Assembly: GCA_905215405.1 (NCBI GenBank) | Contig: CAJMQE010000077.1 | Span: 1-18,247, forward strand | Length of the DNA stretch: 18,247 bases | Origin: an uncultured bacterium | Lineage (GTDB): Bacteria; Bacillota; Clostridia; Lachnospirales; Lachnospiraceae | Reading direction: 5' to 3' | Shown here: positions 7,684 to 14,498 of the stretch, one piece after another | Position numbering within the stretch: position 1 is the stretch's first letter | Layout of the letters: each line of letters opens with the position of its first letter | Notes under the pieces: generated by a model | Database searches by the model: none | Seen by the model: only the letters and a program-made list of their open reading frames with translations | What the model was told of the DNA's origin: nothing | Made by a program: the position numbers and the translations under genes

Positions 7684-8625
7684 ATGAAAGTAAAATGTGA
7701 AAAATGTGGCAAATCCTTTGATTATGATAAATATTATGGGATCTGCCCGAAATGTGGTCGGTATATGTCGAAACAAAAGGCAGATGTGGTGGTAAAAGAT
7801 TACCAACAGCAACCCTCATCCTATGAGATACACAACGAAGATGTGTATAATACCAATGGTAAGAGTACCGATACATATAATAGTAATGCAAATCGTACCA
7901 ATACTTATAATAGTAATGCGAATCGTACCAATACATACAATACTAGTACGAATAATGGCCAGTATGATAACAGACAAAATACGGACGGCTATCAGACCAA
8001 TATGCGGGAATCTGCAGACGAACAGCAGAAAAGAAAGAAAAAAATCAGACATAGAATACAGATTGGATTTGATGTTGCAATTGTCATTCTTATGTTGATA
8101 TTGCCAGCGTTTTTTGATGTATATAAAGAACATAAGACGGAACAGCAGCACAAGGAACAAACGGTTGAATCACTGGAGATAGAACAGCAGGAAGTTGGAA
8201 CGGCATTTGACTGTCAGAGCCATACGCTTACAATCGAACAGGCGCAGATCTATAAACATGCACAGATCAAGGCACCGGATGGGATGAAGTATATTATGAT
8301 TCCCTATACTTTTGCGAGATCAACTGGATCGTATCAGTATAGTACGTATGTCACGACAGATGTGTATCTTCAGGTTGGAACAGAGTTTAGCGAGCCGTTC
8401 TCACCCTATAATATGACTGAAAATGAAACAGTGCGGGACGAACTCAATGAAGAGATCAGAGATTATTTAAGCACTGGAACGGCACAGCTCCTTGTATTTC
8501 AAGTACCAGAAGATCAGTCTTCATTTACACTGTTGATTTATGAAAAACACAGAAACTCAAGTGGCGGAAGTTACGTCATTGACAAAGTAGACAGTCTGCC
8601 AGTAACAGTAAAGGAGGCTGAATAA
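7684..8625 (+). CDS. Zinc-ribbon, single-pass membrane protein of unknown function
   Basis: A 313-residue protein. An N-terminal zinc ribbon has four cysteines as CxxC pairs (C5, C8, C21, C24; KCEKCGK and CPKCGRY). It is followed by an Asn/Thr/Tyr-rich linker with three decapeptide repeats (about 62-91), a basic KRKKKIRHR patch (116-124), one TM helix (about 128-144), and an outer domain of about 165 residues rich in beta-type sequence (IMIPYTFARS, TTDVYLQVG, AQLLVFQVPEDQSSF). The outer part resembles DUF4352/telokin-like domains that share this build, but the match is by eye only. Orientation is inferred from the basic patch: ribbon in the cytoplasm, C-terminus outside. ATG 7684 has GGGAG upstream; a GTG at 7672 is a weaker alternative. 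Its stop overlaps the next start (TAATG). Confidence 0.75.
   Translation: MKVKCEKCGKSFDYDKYYGICPKCGRYMSKQKADVVVKDYQQQPSSYEIHNEDVYNTNGKSTDTYNSNANRTNTYNSNANRTNTYNTSTNNGQYDNRQNTDGYQTNMRESADEQQKRKKKIRHRIQIGFDVAIVILMLILPAFFDVYKEHKTEQQHKEQTVESLEIEQQEVGTAFDCQSHTLTIEQAQIYKHAQIKAPDGMKYIMIPYTFARSTGSYQYSTYVTTDVYLQVGTEFSEPFSPYNMTENETVRDELNEEIRDYLSTGTAQLLVFQVPEDQSSFTLLIYEKHRNSSGGSYVIDKVDSLPVTVKEAE
7867..7956 (+). repeat. Three 30-bp tandem repeats in the zinc-ribbon gene
   Basis: Units start at 7867, 7897 and 7927 and encode T-D/N-T-Y-N-S-N-A-N-R twice, then the diverged T-N-T-Y-N-T-S-T-N-N. The first two units differ at only a few bases, which suggests recent duplication. The repeat lies in the cytoplasmic linker between ribbon and membrane helix. 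Confidence 0.85.
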
Positions 8626-9125
8626 TGCACATTATTTTAAAGATTTTTTATGAATTATTTAAGTTTATATGGAAACAGTTCAAGCTCGGAGGAATTCTTG
8701 TTATCATTCTGCTGTTTGAAATTATTGGTCTTGTTTCCGATGTGCAGGAGGAAACGAGCAGTAATATCTACGACGGAGAGCTCGCGATTGAATCCTGTGA
8801 AGTCACAGAAGTAAATGACACATGCCAGTTACGTGTGACCATAAAAAATAGTGGTAGTTATTATGAAACAGTACCTGAAATTGTGTTTAAGTTCGATGAT
8901 TCATCTAAATGGATCAATGCCAATATTTATGGAACATTTTCACAGGACTCATCAGAAGACTATCAGGAAACGGTCATTCCAGCCGGACAGCAGGTCAGTG
9001 TGATCTATGAAATCCCTAAATATGAGCAGAACAGAGATGCAATCAGAAGGGCTACAGATACAACAATCAGATTACAGAATGCGGGTATGGGTGAAGAAAC
9101 AGAATATCCGATACATTTTTATTAA
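8625..9125 (+). CDS. Single-pass membrane protein of unknown function, coupled to the zinc-ribbon gene
   Basis: A 166-residue protein with an aromatic/basic N-tail, one TM helix (about 22-38) and an outer domain (about 45-166). The outer domain has the alternating pattern of an Ig-like beta sandwich (LAIESCEVTEVNDTCQLRVT, then TVIPAGQQVSVIYEIP). C58 and C67 could form a disulfide outside the cell. I do not recognise a named family; FxLYD- or DUF4352-like extracellular modules have comparable patterns. ATG 8625 overlaps the previous stop by one base, with AAGGAGG at 8611-8617, so the two proteins are almost certainly made together and may form a complex. A terminator follows. Confidence 0.7.
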   Translation: MHIILKIFYELFKFIWKQFKLGGILVIILLFEIIGLVSDVQEETSSNIYDGELAIESCEVTEVNDTCQLRVTIKNSGSYYETVPEIVFKFDDSSKWINANIYGTFSQDSSEDYQETVIPAGQQVSVIYEIPKYEQNRDAIRRATDTTIRLQNAGMGEETEYPIHFY

Positions 9126-9149
9126 ATTGTAACAGGCAATTAGTAAATG

Positions 9150-9196
9150 AAAAAGTCTTGGAAGAACAAATTGATTGTTTTTCTAAGACTTTTTTT
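9150..9196 (+). terminator. Hairpin terminator after the membrane-protein pair
   Basis: AAAAAGTCTTGGAAGAAC pairs with GTTTTTCTAAGACTTTTT around a short loop, with one or two G-U or mismatched positions, and runs into T-rich sequence. Confidence 0.75.
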
Positions 9197-9355
9197 GTTT
9201 TTTCAGCAGTTTAATTATTACGGCCAATACAGATTTCTATGACGCCGTTTTTACATGACCTGGATAAGATAGTTCTTGTAGGAAGCGGGGAAATTTGGGG
9301 AGCCTGTTTTCTATGAACACTGTAAAAATGTTTTGTAGGAAAGAAGGAGTCGATT

Positions 9356-10402
9356 ATGCCGTCAACGTATGCACATTACAAATTCGGTCAGCTGGTTTTA
9401 AGGAATCTGCGGGAAGACATCATGATGAACATTATCAATAATAAGCCGCTGTATGATATCGGATTACATGGTCCGGATATCCTGTTCTATTACAAGCCGC
9501 TGTATCGTAATTCTGTTAACCAGACAGGATTTGGAATGCATGACCAGAAAGCAAATTTGTTTTTTGAACGTGCAAGAGAAGTGATTAGAAACAGTCATAC
9601 AAAAACAAGGTCCCTGGCTTATGTCCTTGGATTTATCTGTCACTTTGTACTCGACAGTGAATGTCATGGATATATCGAGGAAAAGATTCAGAAAAGCGGA
9701 ATCAGTCACACTGAAATTGAAGTGGAGTTCGACAGAATGCTTATGGTCTATAACAATCATAATCCACTGAAACACAGATTGACAAATCATATTATTCCAA
9801 AGATTCAGTATGCAGAAACAATTGCTCCATTCTTCGAAAATGTATCGGCAGCAGAAGTGCAGAAATCCTTAAAATCAATGATCCGGTATAACAATCTGCT
9901 GATTGCACCAGGAAAAATGAAACGTAATATGATCTACGCGCTACTAAGAGCAACAGGTAATTATGAGGATATGCACGGACTGATCGTGAATTTTAAATCC
10001 AACAAAGCATGTACAGACAGTTGCAATGAACTGGAGAAACGTTTCGCAGCAGCAATCGATCTGGCCGTATGTCTGATCGAACAATACAGTGATAACGTAA
10101 GATCTACAGAACCACTGAATACAAGATTCAACAGAACGTTTGGTGTTGATAAAAGTGCAGAGGAAAATGTGGAAGCAGCTCCAGGTTACGTGTTAAATTA
10201 TGCTGACAGGTTTCAAAAGAAAAGCACTGGAACGGATACAGGTGTTGCAATGGCACAGACTGCAGCAATGCAGAATGCCGAGAGAAAATCTGTAAATGGA
10301 ACAGGACCGGTATCTCAAACGGGGATAGCTGGAACTGCAATTTCGGCCTGTACGGCATTTGAATATAAAGAGCAACAATTCGGAGGAAGCTGGTATGAAT
10401 AA
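9356..10402 (+). CDS. Zinc-dependent phospholipase C-family protein
   Basis: A 348-residue protein of the Zn_dep_PLPC family (bacterial phospholipase C / S1-P1 nuclease fold). Candidate metal ligands are in the expected order: H7 in STYAHYKFG, H38 and D41 in LHGPD, H62, H96, D100 and H104 in ICHFVLDSECHG, and H118 with E122. There is no signal peptide, so the enzyme is probably cytoplasmic, unlike secreted clostridial alpha-toxins; many Clostridia carry such non-secreted homologues of unknown substrate. The last 85 residues (about 263-348) are Thr/Ala/Gly/Gln-rich and probably disordered. The start has AAGGAG at 9344-9349. The gene overlaps the following transporter gene by 8 nt, so the two are co-expressed. 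No clear promoter is seen in the 159 bp after the preceding terminator. Confidence 0.85.
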   Translation: MPSTYAHYKFGQLVLRNLREDIMMNIINNKPLYDIGLHGPDILFYYKPLYRNSVNQTGFGMHDQKANLFFERAREVIRNSHTKTRSLAYVLGFICHFVLDSECHGYIEEKIQKSGISHTEIEVEFDRMLMVYNNHNPLKHRLTNHIIPKIQYAETIAPFFENVSAAEVQKSLKSMIRYNNLLIAPGKMKRNMIYALLRATGNYEDMHGLIVNFKSNKACTDSCNELEKRFAAAIDLAVCLIEQYSDNVRSTEPLNTRFNRTFGVDKSAEENVEAAPGYVLNYADRFQKKSTGTDTGVAMAQTAAMQNAERKSVNGTGPVSQTGIAGTAISACTAFEYKEQQFGGSWYE

Positions 10403-11702
10403 CAGACTGAATAAACTTGAAAAAAGCTGGATTCTTTATGATGTTGCAAATTCAGCATTTATCCTGCTCGTGTCCACAATTATGCCGATTTATTTTAGAT
10501 ATTTAGGGGCAGAGAGCGGGTTGAGTGCTTCAGACTGTATGGTGTACTGGGGGTATGCAGCGTCTGTTGTGACGCTGATCGTGGCAGTGCTCGGTCCGGT
10601 ACTGGGAGCACTGGCGGATATGAAAGATTTTAAGAAACCAGTATTTACAGGGATGCTGCTACTGGGAGTGGCGGGCTGCATGTTGCTGGGATTTATGCAG
10701 TCATGGATCTGGTTCCTTGGCATATTTGTACTGACAAAAGTTGGATATTCAACAGGAATCATCTTCTATGACGCAATGCTGACGGATGTGACGACAGAAG
10801 AGCGGATGGACCGGTTGTCATCACTAGGTTATGCATGGGGATATATAGGAAGCTGTGTGCCATTTGTTATAAGTCTGGCACTGGTACTTGGAGCGGGAAA
10901 GATCGGAATTACAACGCCTGTGGCGATGGCGGGCGCATTTACACTGACGGGAATCTGGTGGCTGATAATGTCTGTGCCTCTGATCAGACAGTATCGTCAG
11001 AAGTTCTTTGTTGAGAAAATGGATAGACCGGTGCGTACGAGTTTTACCCGGTTGAAAACAACATTTCATGATATCAGAAAAGATAAAAAGGTGTTGTTGT
11101 ATCTGCTCTCATTTTTCTTTTATATAGATGGAGTTTATACGATTATAGACATGGCTACTGCATATGGAGAATCGCTGGGGCTTGACAGCACAGGACTTCT
11201 GATTGCACTGCTGGTGACACAGATCGTTGCATTTCCAAGTGCGATCCTGCTGGGAAGGTTCGCACGCAGATTTCGGGCTGAGAATCTGATCTTAGTTTGT
11301 ATTCTTGCGTATCTTGGTATTGCAGTATTTGCGATCCAGCTGAATACACAGGCAGAATTCTGGATCCTTGCAATTGCAGTAGGCATGTTCCAGGGTACGA
11401 TCCAGGCACTTTCAAGATCTTATTTTGCTAAGATAATTCCGAAGGAAAAGGCTGGTGAGTATTTTGGCATTATGGACATCTGTGGAAAGGGAGCCTCTTT
11501 CCTGGGAACGACCATGGTTGCATTTTTTACACAGATCACTGGCAGTTCCAGTGCCGGAGTCAGTGTTCTGACAATATTTTTTATAGCGGGGTTTTTAATT
11601 TTCCGAAAATCGGTGAGCGTCGGAAAAGAGAAAGAAGAGCGTTTGGGAAAAGAGAAGGAAGAGCGTTTAGAAAAAACGAAAAAAGTGTTGGTTGCAAGAT
11701 AA
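10395..11702 (+). CDS. MFS transporter, UMF1 (Atg22-like) family
   Basis: A 435-residue membrane transporter with about 12 TM helices. The N-terminus (LEKSWILYDVANSAFILLVSTIM, written here only in part as WILYDVANSAF) and the ADMKDFKKP loop after TM3 are hallmarks of the UMF1 family, relatives of the yeast vacuolar amino-acid effluxer Atg22. The substrate in bacteria is unknown. ATG 10395 is chosen over an in-frame ATG at 10359 because GGAGG (10382-10386) precedes it and the family N-terminus begins there. It overlaps the phospholipase gene by 8 nt. The C-terminus is a charged tail with two copies of GKEKEERL-like repeats. Confidence 0.88.
   Translation: MNNRLNKLEKSWILYDVANSAFILLVSTIMPIYFRYLGAESGLSASDCMVYWGYAASVVTLIVAVLGPVLGALADMKDFKKPVFTGMLLLGVAGCMLLGFMQSWIWFLGIFVLTKVGYSTGIIFYDAMLTDVTTEERMDRLSSLGYAWGYIGSCVPFVISLALVLGAGKIGITTPVAMAGAFTLTGIWWLIMSVPLIRQYRQKFFVEKMDRPVRTSFTRLKTTFHDIRKDKKVLLYLLSFFFYIDGVYTIIDMATAYGESLGLDSTGLLIALLVTQIVAFPSAILLGRFARRFRAENLILVCILAYLGIAVFAIQLNTQAEFWILAIAVGMFQGTIQALSRSYFAKIIPKEKAGEYFGIMDICGKGASFLGTTMVAFFTQITGSSSAGVSVLTIFFIAGFLIFRKSVSVGKEKEERLGKEKEERLEKTKKVLVAR
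11622..11669 (+). repeat. 24-bp tandem duplication in the transporter's C-terminal tail
   Basis: Two 24-bp units (11622-11645 and 11646-11669) differ at two bases and encode repeated KEKEERL octapeptide units in the cytoplasmic tail. It looks like a recent in-frame duplication. Confidence 0.8.
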
Positions 11703-11718
11703 GTTTTCTACAAAACAA

Positions 11719-11780
11719 AAAAAAGACTATCTGTTGGGTACCTGGTTGCGAGGGCTGGGGGCTGCAGGTAGTTTTTTTTT
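11719..11780 (+). terminator. Terminator after the MFS gene
   Basis: An A-run plus ACTATCTG (11726-11733) pairs with CAGGTAGT (11765-11772) and a nine-T tract (11772-11780). A second upstream arm, TACCTG (11739-11744), can also pair with CAGGTA. The loop is long and G-rich, so efficiency is uncertain. Confidence 0.5.
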
Positions 11781-11781
11781 C

Positions 11782-11810
11782 TTGACAAAATATGACTAGA
11801 AGCATAAACT
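11782..11810 (+). promoter_or_regulatory. Promoter of the marR-MATE operon
   Basis: A perfect -35 TTGACA (11782-11787), a 17-bp spacer and -10 TAAACT (11805-11810). It begins one base after the T-tract of the preceding terminator. The start of transcription should be near 11817, inside the palindrome. Confidence 0.85.
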
Positions 11811-11840
11811 ATTTACGAAAAGTAATTACTAATAGTAAAT
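11811..11840 (+). promoter_or_regulatory. Palindromic operator at the marR start site
   Basis: A 30-bp imperfect palindrome starts with ATTTAC and ends with GTAAAT around a perfect core AGTAATTACT (24 of 30 positions symmetric). It follows the -10 directly and covers the expected transcription start, the usual place for MarR autorepression. Binding by the MarR protein encoded next is inference. Confidence 0.65.
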
Positions 11841-11857
11841 ATATAGGGAGAACAATC

Positions 11858-12328
11858 ATGGATCGTATTTTAATCAAACATATGCTGGATGCATGTTTTG
11901 AGGCAAAAAAGGTAACTGAGATGATGCCAGAACTGCCGGAAGGAATGAAACCAAGACATATCCACGTACTGGATGCAGTGAATACGCTGCGGGAAAATTC
12001 ACAGACTGTGACCGTAGGAGATGTAAGCAGAAAACTGGATGTCACAATGCCAAGTGTAACAAAACTCATACAGGAACTGGAAGGGTTTCAGATGTTAGAA
12101 AAGACTGGAAGCAGACAGGACAAAAGAATAACGTATCTGTCACTGACACAAAAAGGGGAGAAATGCTGTAACTTCTATGTTACGCAATACCATAGCTGGA
12201 TTGCAGCAAAGATGGATGAGGCTGGTATGAAAGAAGAAGAGTTGTTAAATGCAATCACTCTGATTCATAAATTTTGTCAGATTATGCAGACAGAACAGAT
12301 GGAGGTACCAGGATATGAAGACAAATAA
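11858..12328 (+). CDS. MarR-family transcriptional regulator
   Basis: A 156-residue winged-helix repressor. The helix-turn-helix is at about 52-76 (VTVGDVSRKLDVTMPSVTKL) and the wing at about 84-98, with the family's D-x-R motif (D88, R90 in RQDKRITYLSL). N- and C-terminal helices form the dimer. ATG 11858 has TAGGGAG at 11844-11850; an in-frame ATG at 11792 lies upstream of the transcription start and is rejected. The gene overlaps the MATE gene by 14 nt, so the regulator most likely represses its own efflux operon and is released by a substrate of the pump. Confidence 0.92.
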   Translation: MDRILIKHMLDACFEAKKVTEMMPELPEGMKPRHIHVLDAVNTLRENSQTVTVGDVSRKLDVTMPSVTKLIQELEGFQMLEKTGSRQDKRITYLSLTQKGEKCCNFYVTQYHSWIAAKMDEAGMKEEELLNAITLIHKFCQIMQTEQMEVPGYEDK

Positions 12329-13658
12329 GCAGGTGGATTTTATAGGAGGCTCCCTTTTTCCGTTGATCATCAGATTTTCTGTTCCAGCGGCAATCTCCCT
12401 GCTGGTTACAGCCATTTATAATATTGTTGACCGTATCTTTATTGGAAATTTTAACGGAACGACAGCTCTGGCAGCATTGTCAATCTGTGTTCCTCTATCT
12501 TTTATGATGATTGCATTTGGGCTGAATTGCAGCGCAGGTGGTTCCACACTGTTCAGCATTTTCAATGGTGGTGGAGAGGAACACAAGAGAAATCTTTCAT
12601 TTGGAAATGCAGTAACCCTGACACTGATTGCGGAAACAGGATTGATGGTACTTTTACTGGCATTTCCGGGATTCTTTTTGAAGCTGTTCGGTGTAACGGA
12701 CACGACTTACGCCTTGGCGTACAAGTATTATCAGATCTGCGCGTGTGGATGTATTTTTCAGGGGCTGACAATGGTGTTCTGTGATTTTGTAAGGGTATCT
12801 GGAAAACCTGTGGCAGGAATGTGCGTGACAGGTAGCGGTGCGATTACGAATATATTTCTGGATGCTCTTTTTGTAGGAGTATTTGGATTCGGAGTGCAGG
12901 GAGCTGCACTGGCGACTGTGATCGGACAGATCGTTTCCACTGTATTTGGAGGATATTTGATATTATCCGGAAAGACGATGGTAAAGGTGGACAAACATAT
13001 TTTTAAGCTGAGCAAAGGAATATGGAACCGGATCGTTACCTGTGGTTTTGCATTTTGGATCGCCCAGATGGCAATGGGATTTATCAGCTTGGTCTATAAT
13101 GGCCAGCTTGGAAAATATGGTGGAGATGTGGCAATCAGTGTATACGCAGTAATTTCCAGTATCATGACATTTGTGATAATGCCCGCCAGCGGTATCAGCC
13201 AGGGAATTCAGCCGATTCTGGGCACTAATTATGGAAATCACAATACAAAAAGAGTGATGGAGACCATGTTCAAAGCATCCCTTTTTTCTGTTGCCATTAC
13301 AGCTGTGATCTGGCTGATCGTAATGCTCTTTCCAAAGCAGATCATTGAACTGTTTGGTGGTGATGAGGGAATGCTCGACATAGGCATTCATGCACTCAGA
13401 CTGAATTTTATGATTGCACCGGTCCTTGGATTTGTTATGCTGGCAACGACATTTTTTCAATCGATAGGAAAGCCGGGACCATCTATCATTATCAGCCTGT
13501 TAAGACAAATTGTACTGCTTGTACCGCTCATTTATCTGTTCCCTGTCCTAGCAGGGTTACAGGGAATCTTTATTGCTCAGCCGGTGAGCGACGCCCTTGC
13601 CCTTGTACTTTCACTGGTTCTTGTCCTTCGTGAAGGAAAGAAACTTTCTTCTTTATGA
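12315..13658 (+). CDS. MATE-family efflux transporter
   Basis: A 447-residue membrane protein with 12 predicted helices in two halves. The opening FSVPAAISLLVTAIYNIVD and FIGNFNGTTALAALS are typical of MATE N-lobes (MepA/DinF/NorM group), and the second half restarts at about residue 235. Members export cationic drugs or metabolites in exchange for Na+ or H+. GGAGG at 12301-12305 lies nine bases before ATG 12315, inside marR. The gene ends tail-to-tail with, and overlaps by 6 bp, the small gene on the other strand. No hairpin terminator separates them. Confidence 0.92.
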   Translation: MKTNKQVDFIGGSLFPLIIRFSVPAAISLLVTAIYNIVDRIFIGNFNGTTALAALSICVPLSFMMIAFGLNCSAGGSTLFSIFNGGGEEHKRNLSFGNAVTLTLIAETGLMVLLLAFPGFFLKLFGVTDTTYALAYKYYQICACGCIFQGLTMVFCDFVRVSGKPVAGMCVTGSGAITNIFLDALFVGVFGFGVQGAALATVIGQIVSTVFGGYLILSGKTMVKVDKHIFKLSKGIWNRIVTCGFAFWIAQMAMGFISLVYNGQLGKYGGDVAISVYAVISSIMTFVIMPASGISQGIQPILGTNYGNHNTKRVMETMFKASLFSVAITAVIWLIVMLFPKQIIELFGGDEGMLDIGIHALRLNFMIAPVLGFVMLATTFFQSIGKPGPSIIISLLRQIVLLVPLIYLFPVLAGLQGIFIAQPVSDALALVLSLVLVLREGKKLSSL

Positions 13659-13916
13659 ATTCTTTTTCTTACGAAAGAAGATCAGTGGGATGATAAAGGC
13701 AACAAATAAGGCGACAAATAGCAGAATGCTGGAAAGCATATGATTGTCAGGCACAAGATAAAAAGCACACAGTTCGATGAGACACCCCGCAGCCAGACAA
13801 AGATTTCTTTTGTCAGCAAGGGACAGAGCCTGATGTGCACGTAACTTCTGGATACAGGAGTATCCGATCATAATAGTACTGATTGCAATCAGTACAATAG
13901 CAATAATTTGTAACAT
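13653..13916 (-). CDS. Small three-helix membrane protein, unknown function
   Basis: An 87-residue protein with three hydrophobic segments (about 2-19, 38-55, 60-81), a basic/polar loop between the first two (KLRAHQALSLADKRN) and a KKK-rich cytoplasmic tail. I do not recognise a family. The start is set by GGAGG (complement of 13922-13926), five bases before the ATG at 13916; the ATG at 13928 overlaps that site and is rejected. Its own promoter and a palindrome lie upstream, so it is a single-gene unit. It overlaps the end of the convergent MATE gene by 6 bp. Confidence 0.7.
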   Translation of the reverse strand: MLQIIAIVLIAISTIMIGYSCIQKLRAHQALSLADKRNLCLAAGCLIELCAFYLVPDNHMLSSILLFVALFVAFIIPLIFFRKKKNS

Positions 13917-13946
13917 TGTTACCTCCATGACATATAGATAATAGAA

Positions 13947-13966
13947 AATGATCAGTTCAGATCATT
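13947..13966 (-). promoter_or_regulatory. Palindrome in the 5' untranslated region of the small membrane gene
   Basis: A perfect 7-bp inverted repeat AATGATC-N6-GATCATT lies just downstream of the predicted transcription start (about 13971) on the minus strand. This is a typical place for a repressor operator. As RNA it could also form a short hairpin. No candidate regulator can be named. Confidence 0.4.
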
Positions 13967-13977
13967 GCCTTAGAACC

Positions 13978-14006
13978 ATCATAATGAAAAATGGAAAAAA
14001 TTACAA
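13978..14006 (-). promoter_or_regulatory. Minus-strand promoter of the small membrane gene
   Basis: Read on the minus strand: TTGTAA (complement of 14001-14006), a 17-bp T-rich spacer and TATGAT (complement of 13978-13983). It sits about 60 bp upstream of the start codon and is divergent from the T-box promoter. Confidence 0.55.
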
Positions 14007-14041
14007 GAGAATGAAATTAATAAAAAAATTTAAATTAGCAC

Positions 14042-14070
14042 TTGAATTTGTCAATTTAGTGTGCTAAACT
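14042..14070 (+). promoter_or_regulatory. Promoter of the T-box leader
   Basis: TTGAAT (14042-14047), a 17-bp spacer and TAAACT (14065-14070), with transcription expected to start near 14077. A 7-bp inverted repeat TTAGCAC / GTGCTAA (14035-14041 and 14061-14067) brackets it, touching the -35 and covering the start of the -10. Confidence 0.7.
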
Positions 14071-14076
14071 ATGGTC

Positions 14077-14355
14077 AATTAAGAAAAACCGTTGAGTAAG
14101 AGAAGTAGATCAGGTCAGGATCAGTACAGAGAGATGTCGGTGGTGAGAGACATCCGAGACGCCAGGTTGAATGGACTTACGAGGGCGAACTGAAAGCAGA
14201 AGCGAGTAGGTTAGACGGAGGAGCAGCTTCGTTACCAAGCAAAGCGCATGATAGTGCGTATGAGTGGATGTATTTTTAGAATACATCAAGCCGGGTGGCA
14301 CCGCAGGAGAACGATCGCTCTTGTCCCAGATAATATTTGGGATGGGAGCTTTTTT
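14077..14355 (+). promoter_or_regulatory. Tryptophan-specific T-box riboswitch
   Basis: A leader RNA that reads uncharged tRNA and lets transcription proceed when the amino acid is scarce. Stem I: GTAAG (14096-14100) pairs with CTTAC (14176-14180), and GATC (14108-14111) with GGTT (14165-14168). Between them is the specifier loop, with AGTA (14104-14107) on one side and GAATGGA (14169-14175) on the other. The specifier codon is TGG at 14172-14174, that is Trp. An apical hairpin GATGTC...GACATC follows an AGAGAG stretch. Stem III is the 8-bp hairpin at 14267-14287. The T-box core GGGTGGCACCGC is at 14293-14304, with bulge TGGC (14296-14299). The C would pair with a G73 discriminator, which bacterial tRNA-Trp has and most other tRNAs lack. 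The downstream GTCCC can join the antiterminator or the terminator. Confidence 0.93.
14317..14355 (+). terminator. T-box-controlled intrinsic terminator
   Basis: GCTCTTGTCCCA (14317-14328) pairs with TGGGATGGGAGC (14338-14349) using three G-U type pairs, followed by six T (14350-14355). The left arm contains the GTCCC needed for the alternative antiterminator with the T-box core. Confidence 0.88.
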
Positions 14356-14498
14356 AATACACAAAAATGCTCCATATCCAGAATATTGGCTCATAAAAAC
14401 TATAAAGAAGCGAACCACACAGGTTTGCCCGCAGGAATATTTCTTAGTAAATGTCCTGTTTGAGACAGTTTCAGTTTTTAGTTTAGGAGGATATGGAA

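Noticed and set aside
7571..7936. A Tyr/His-rich minus-strand frame, plus another at 7816-8160
   Set aside because: Their repetitive composition mirrors the 30-bp tandem repeats of the plus-strand zinc-ribbon gene; no start signals are seen.
14035..14067. A true CIRCE heat-shock operator
   Set aside because: The half-sites match, but the gap is 6 bp too long and the inner TC/GA bases are missing. It is kept only as a low-interest inverted repeat.
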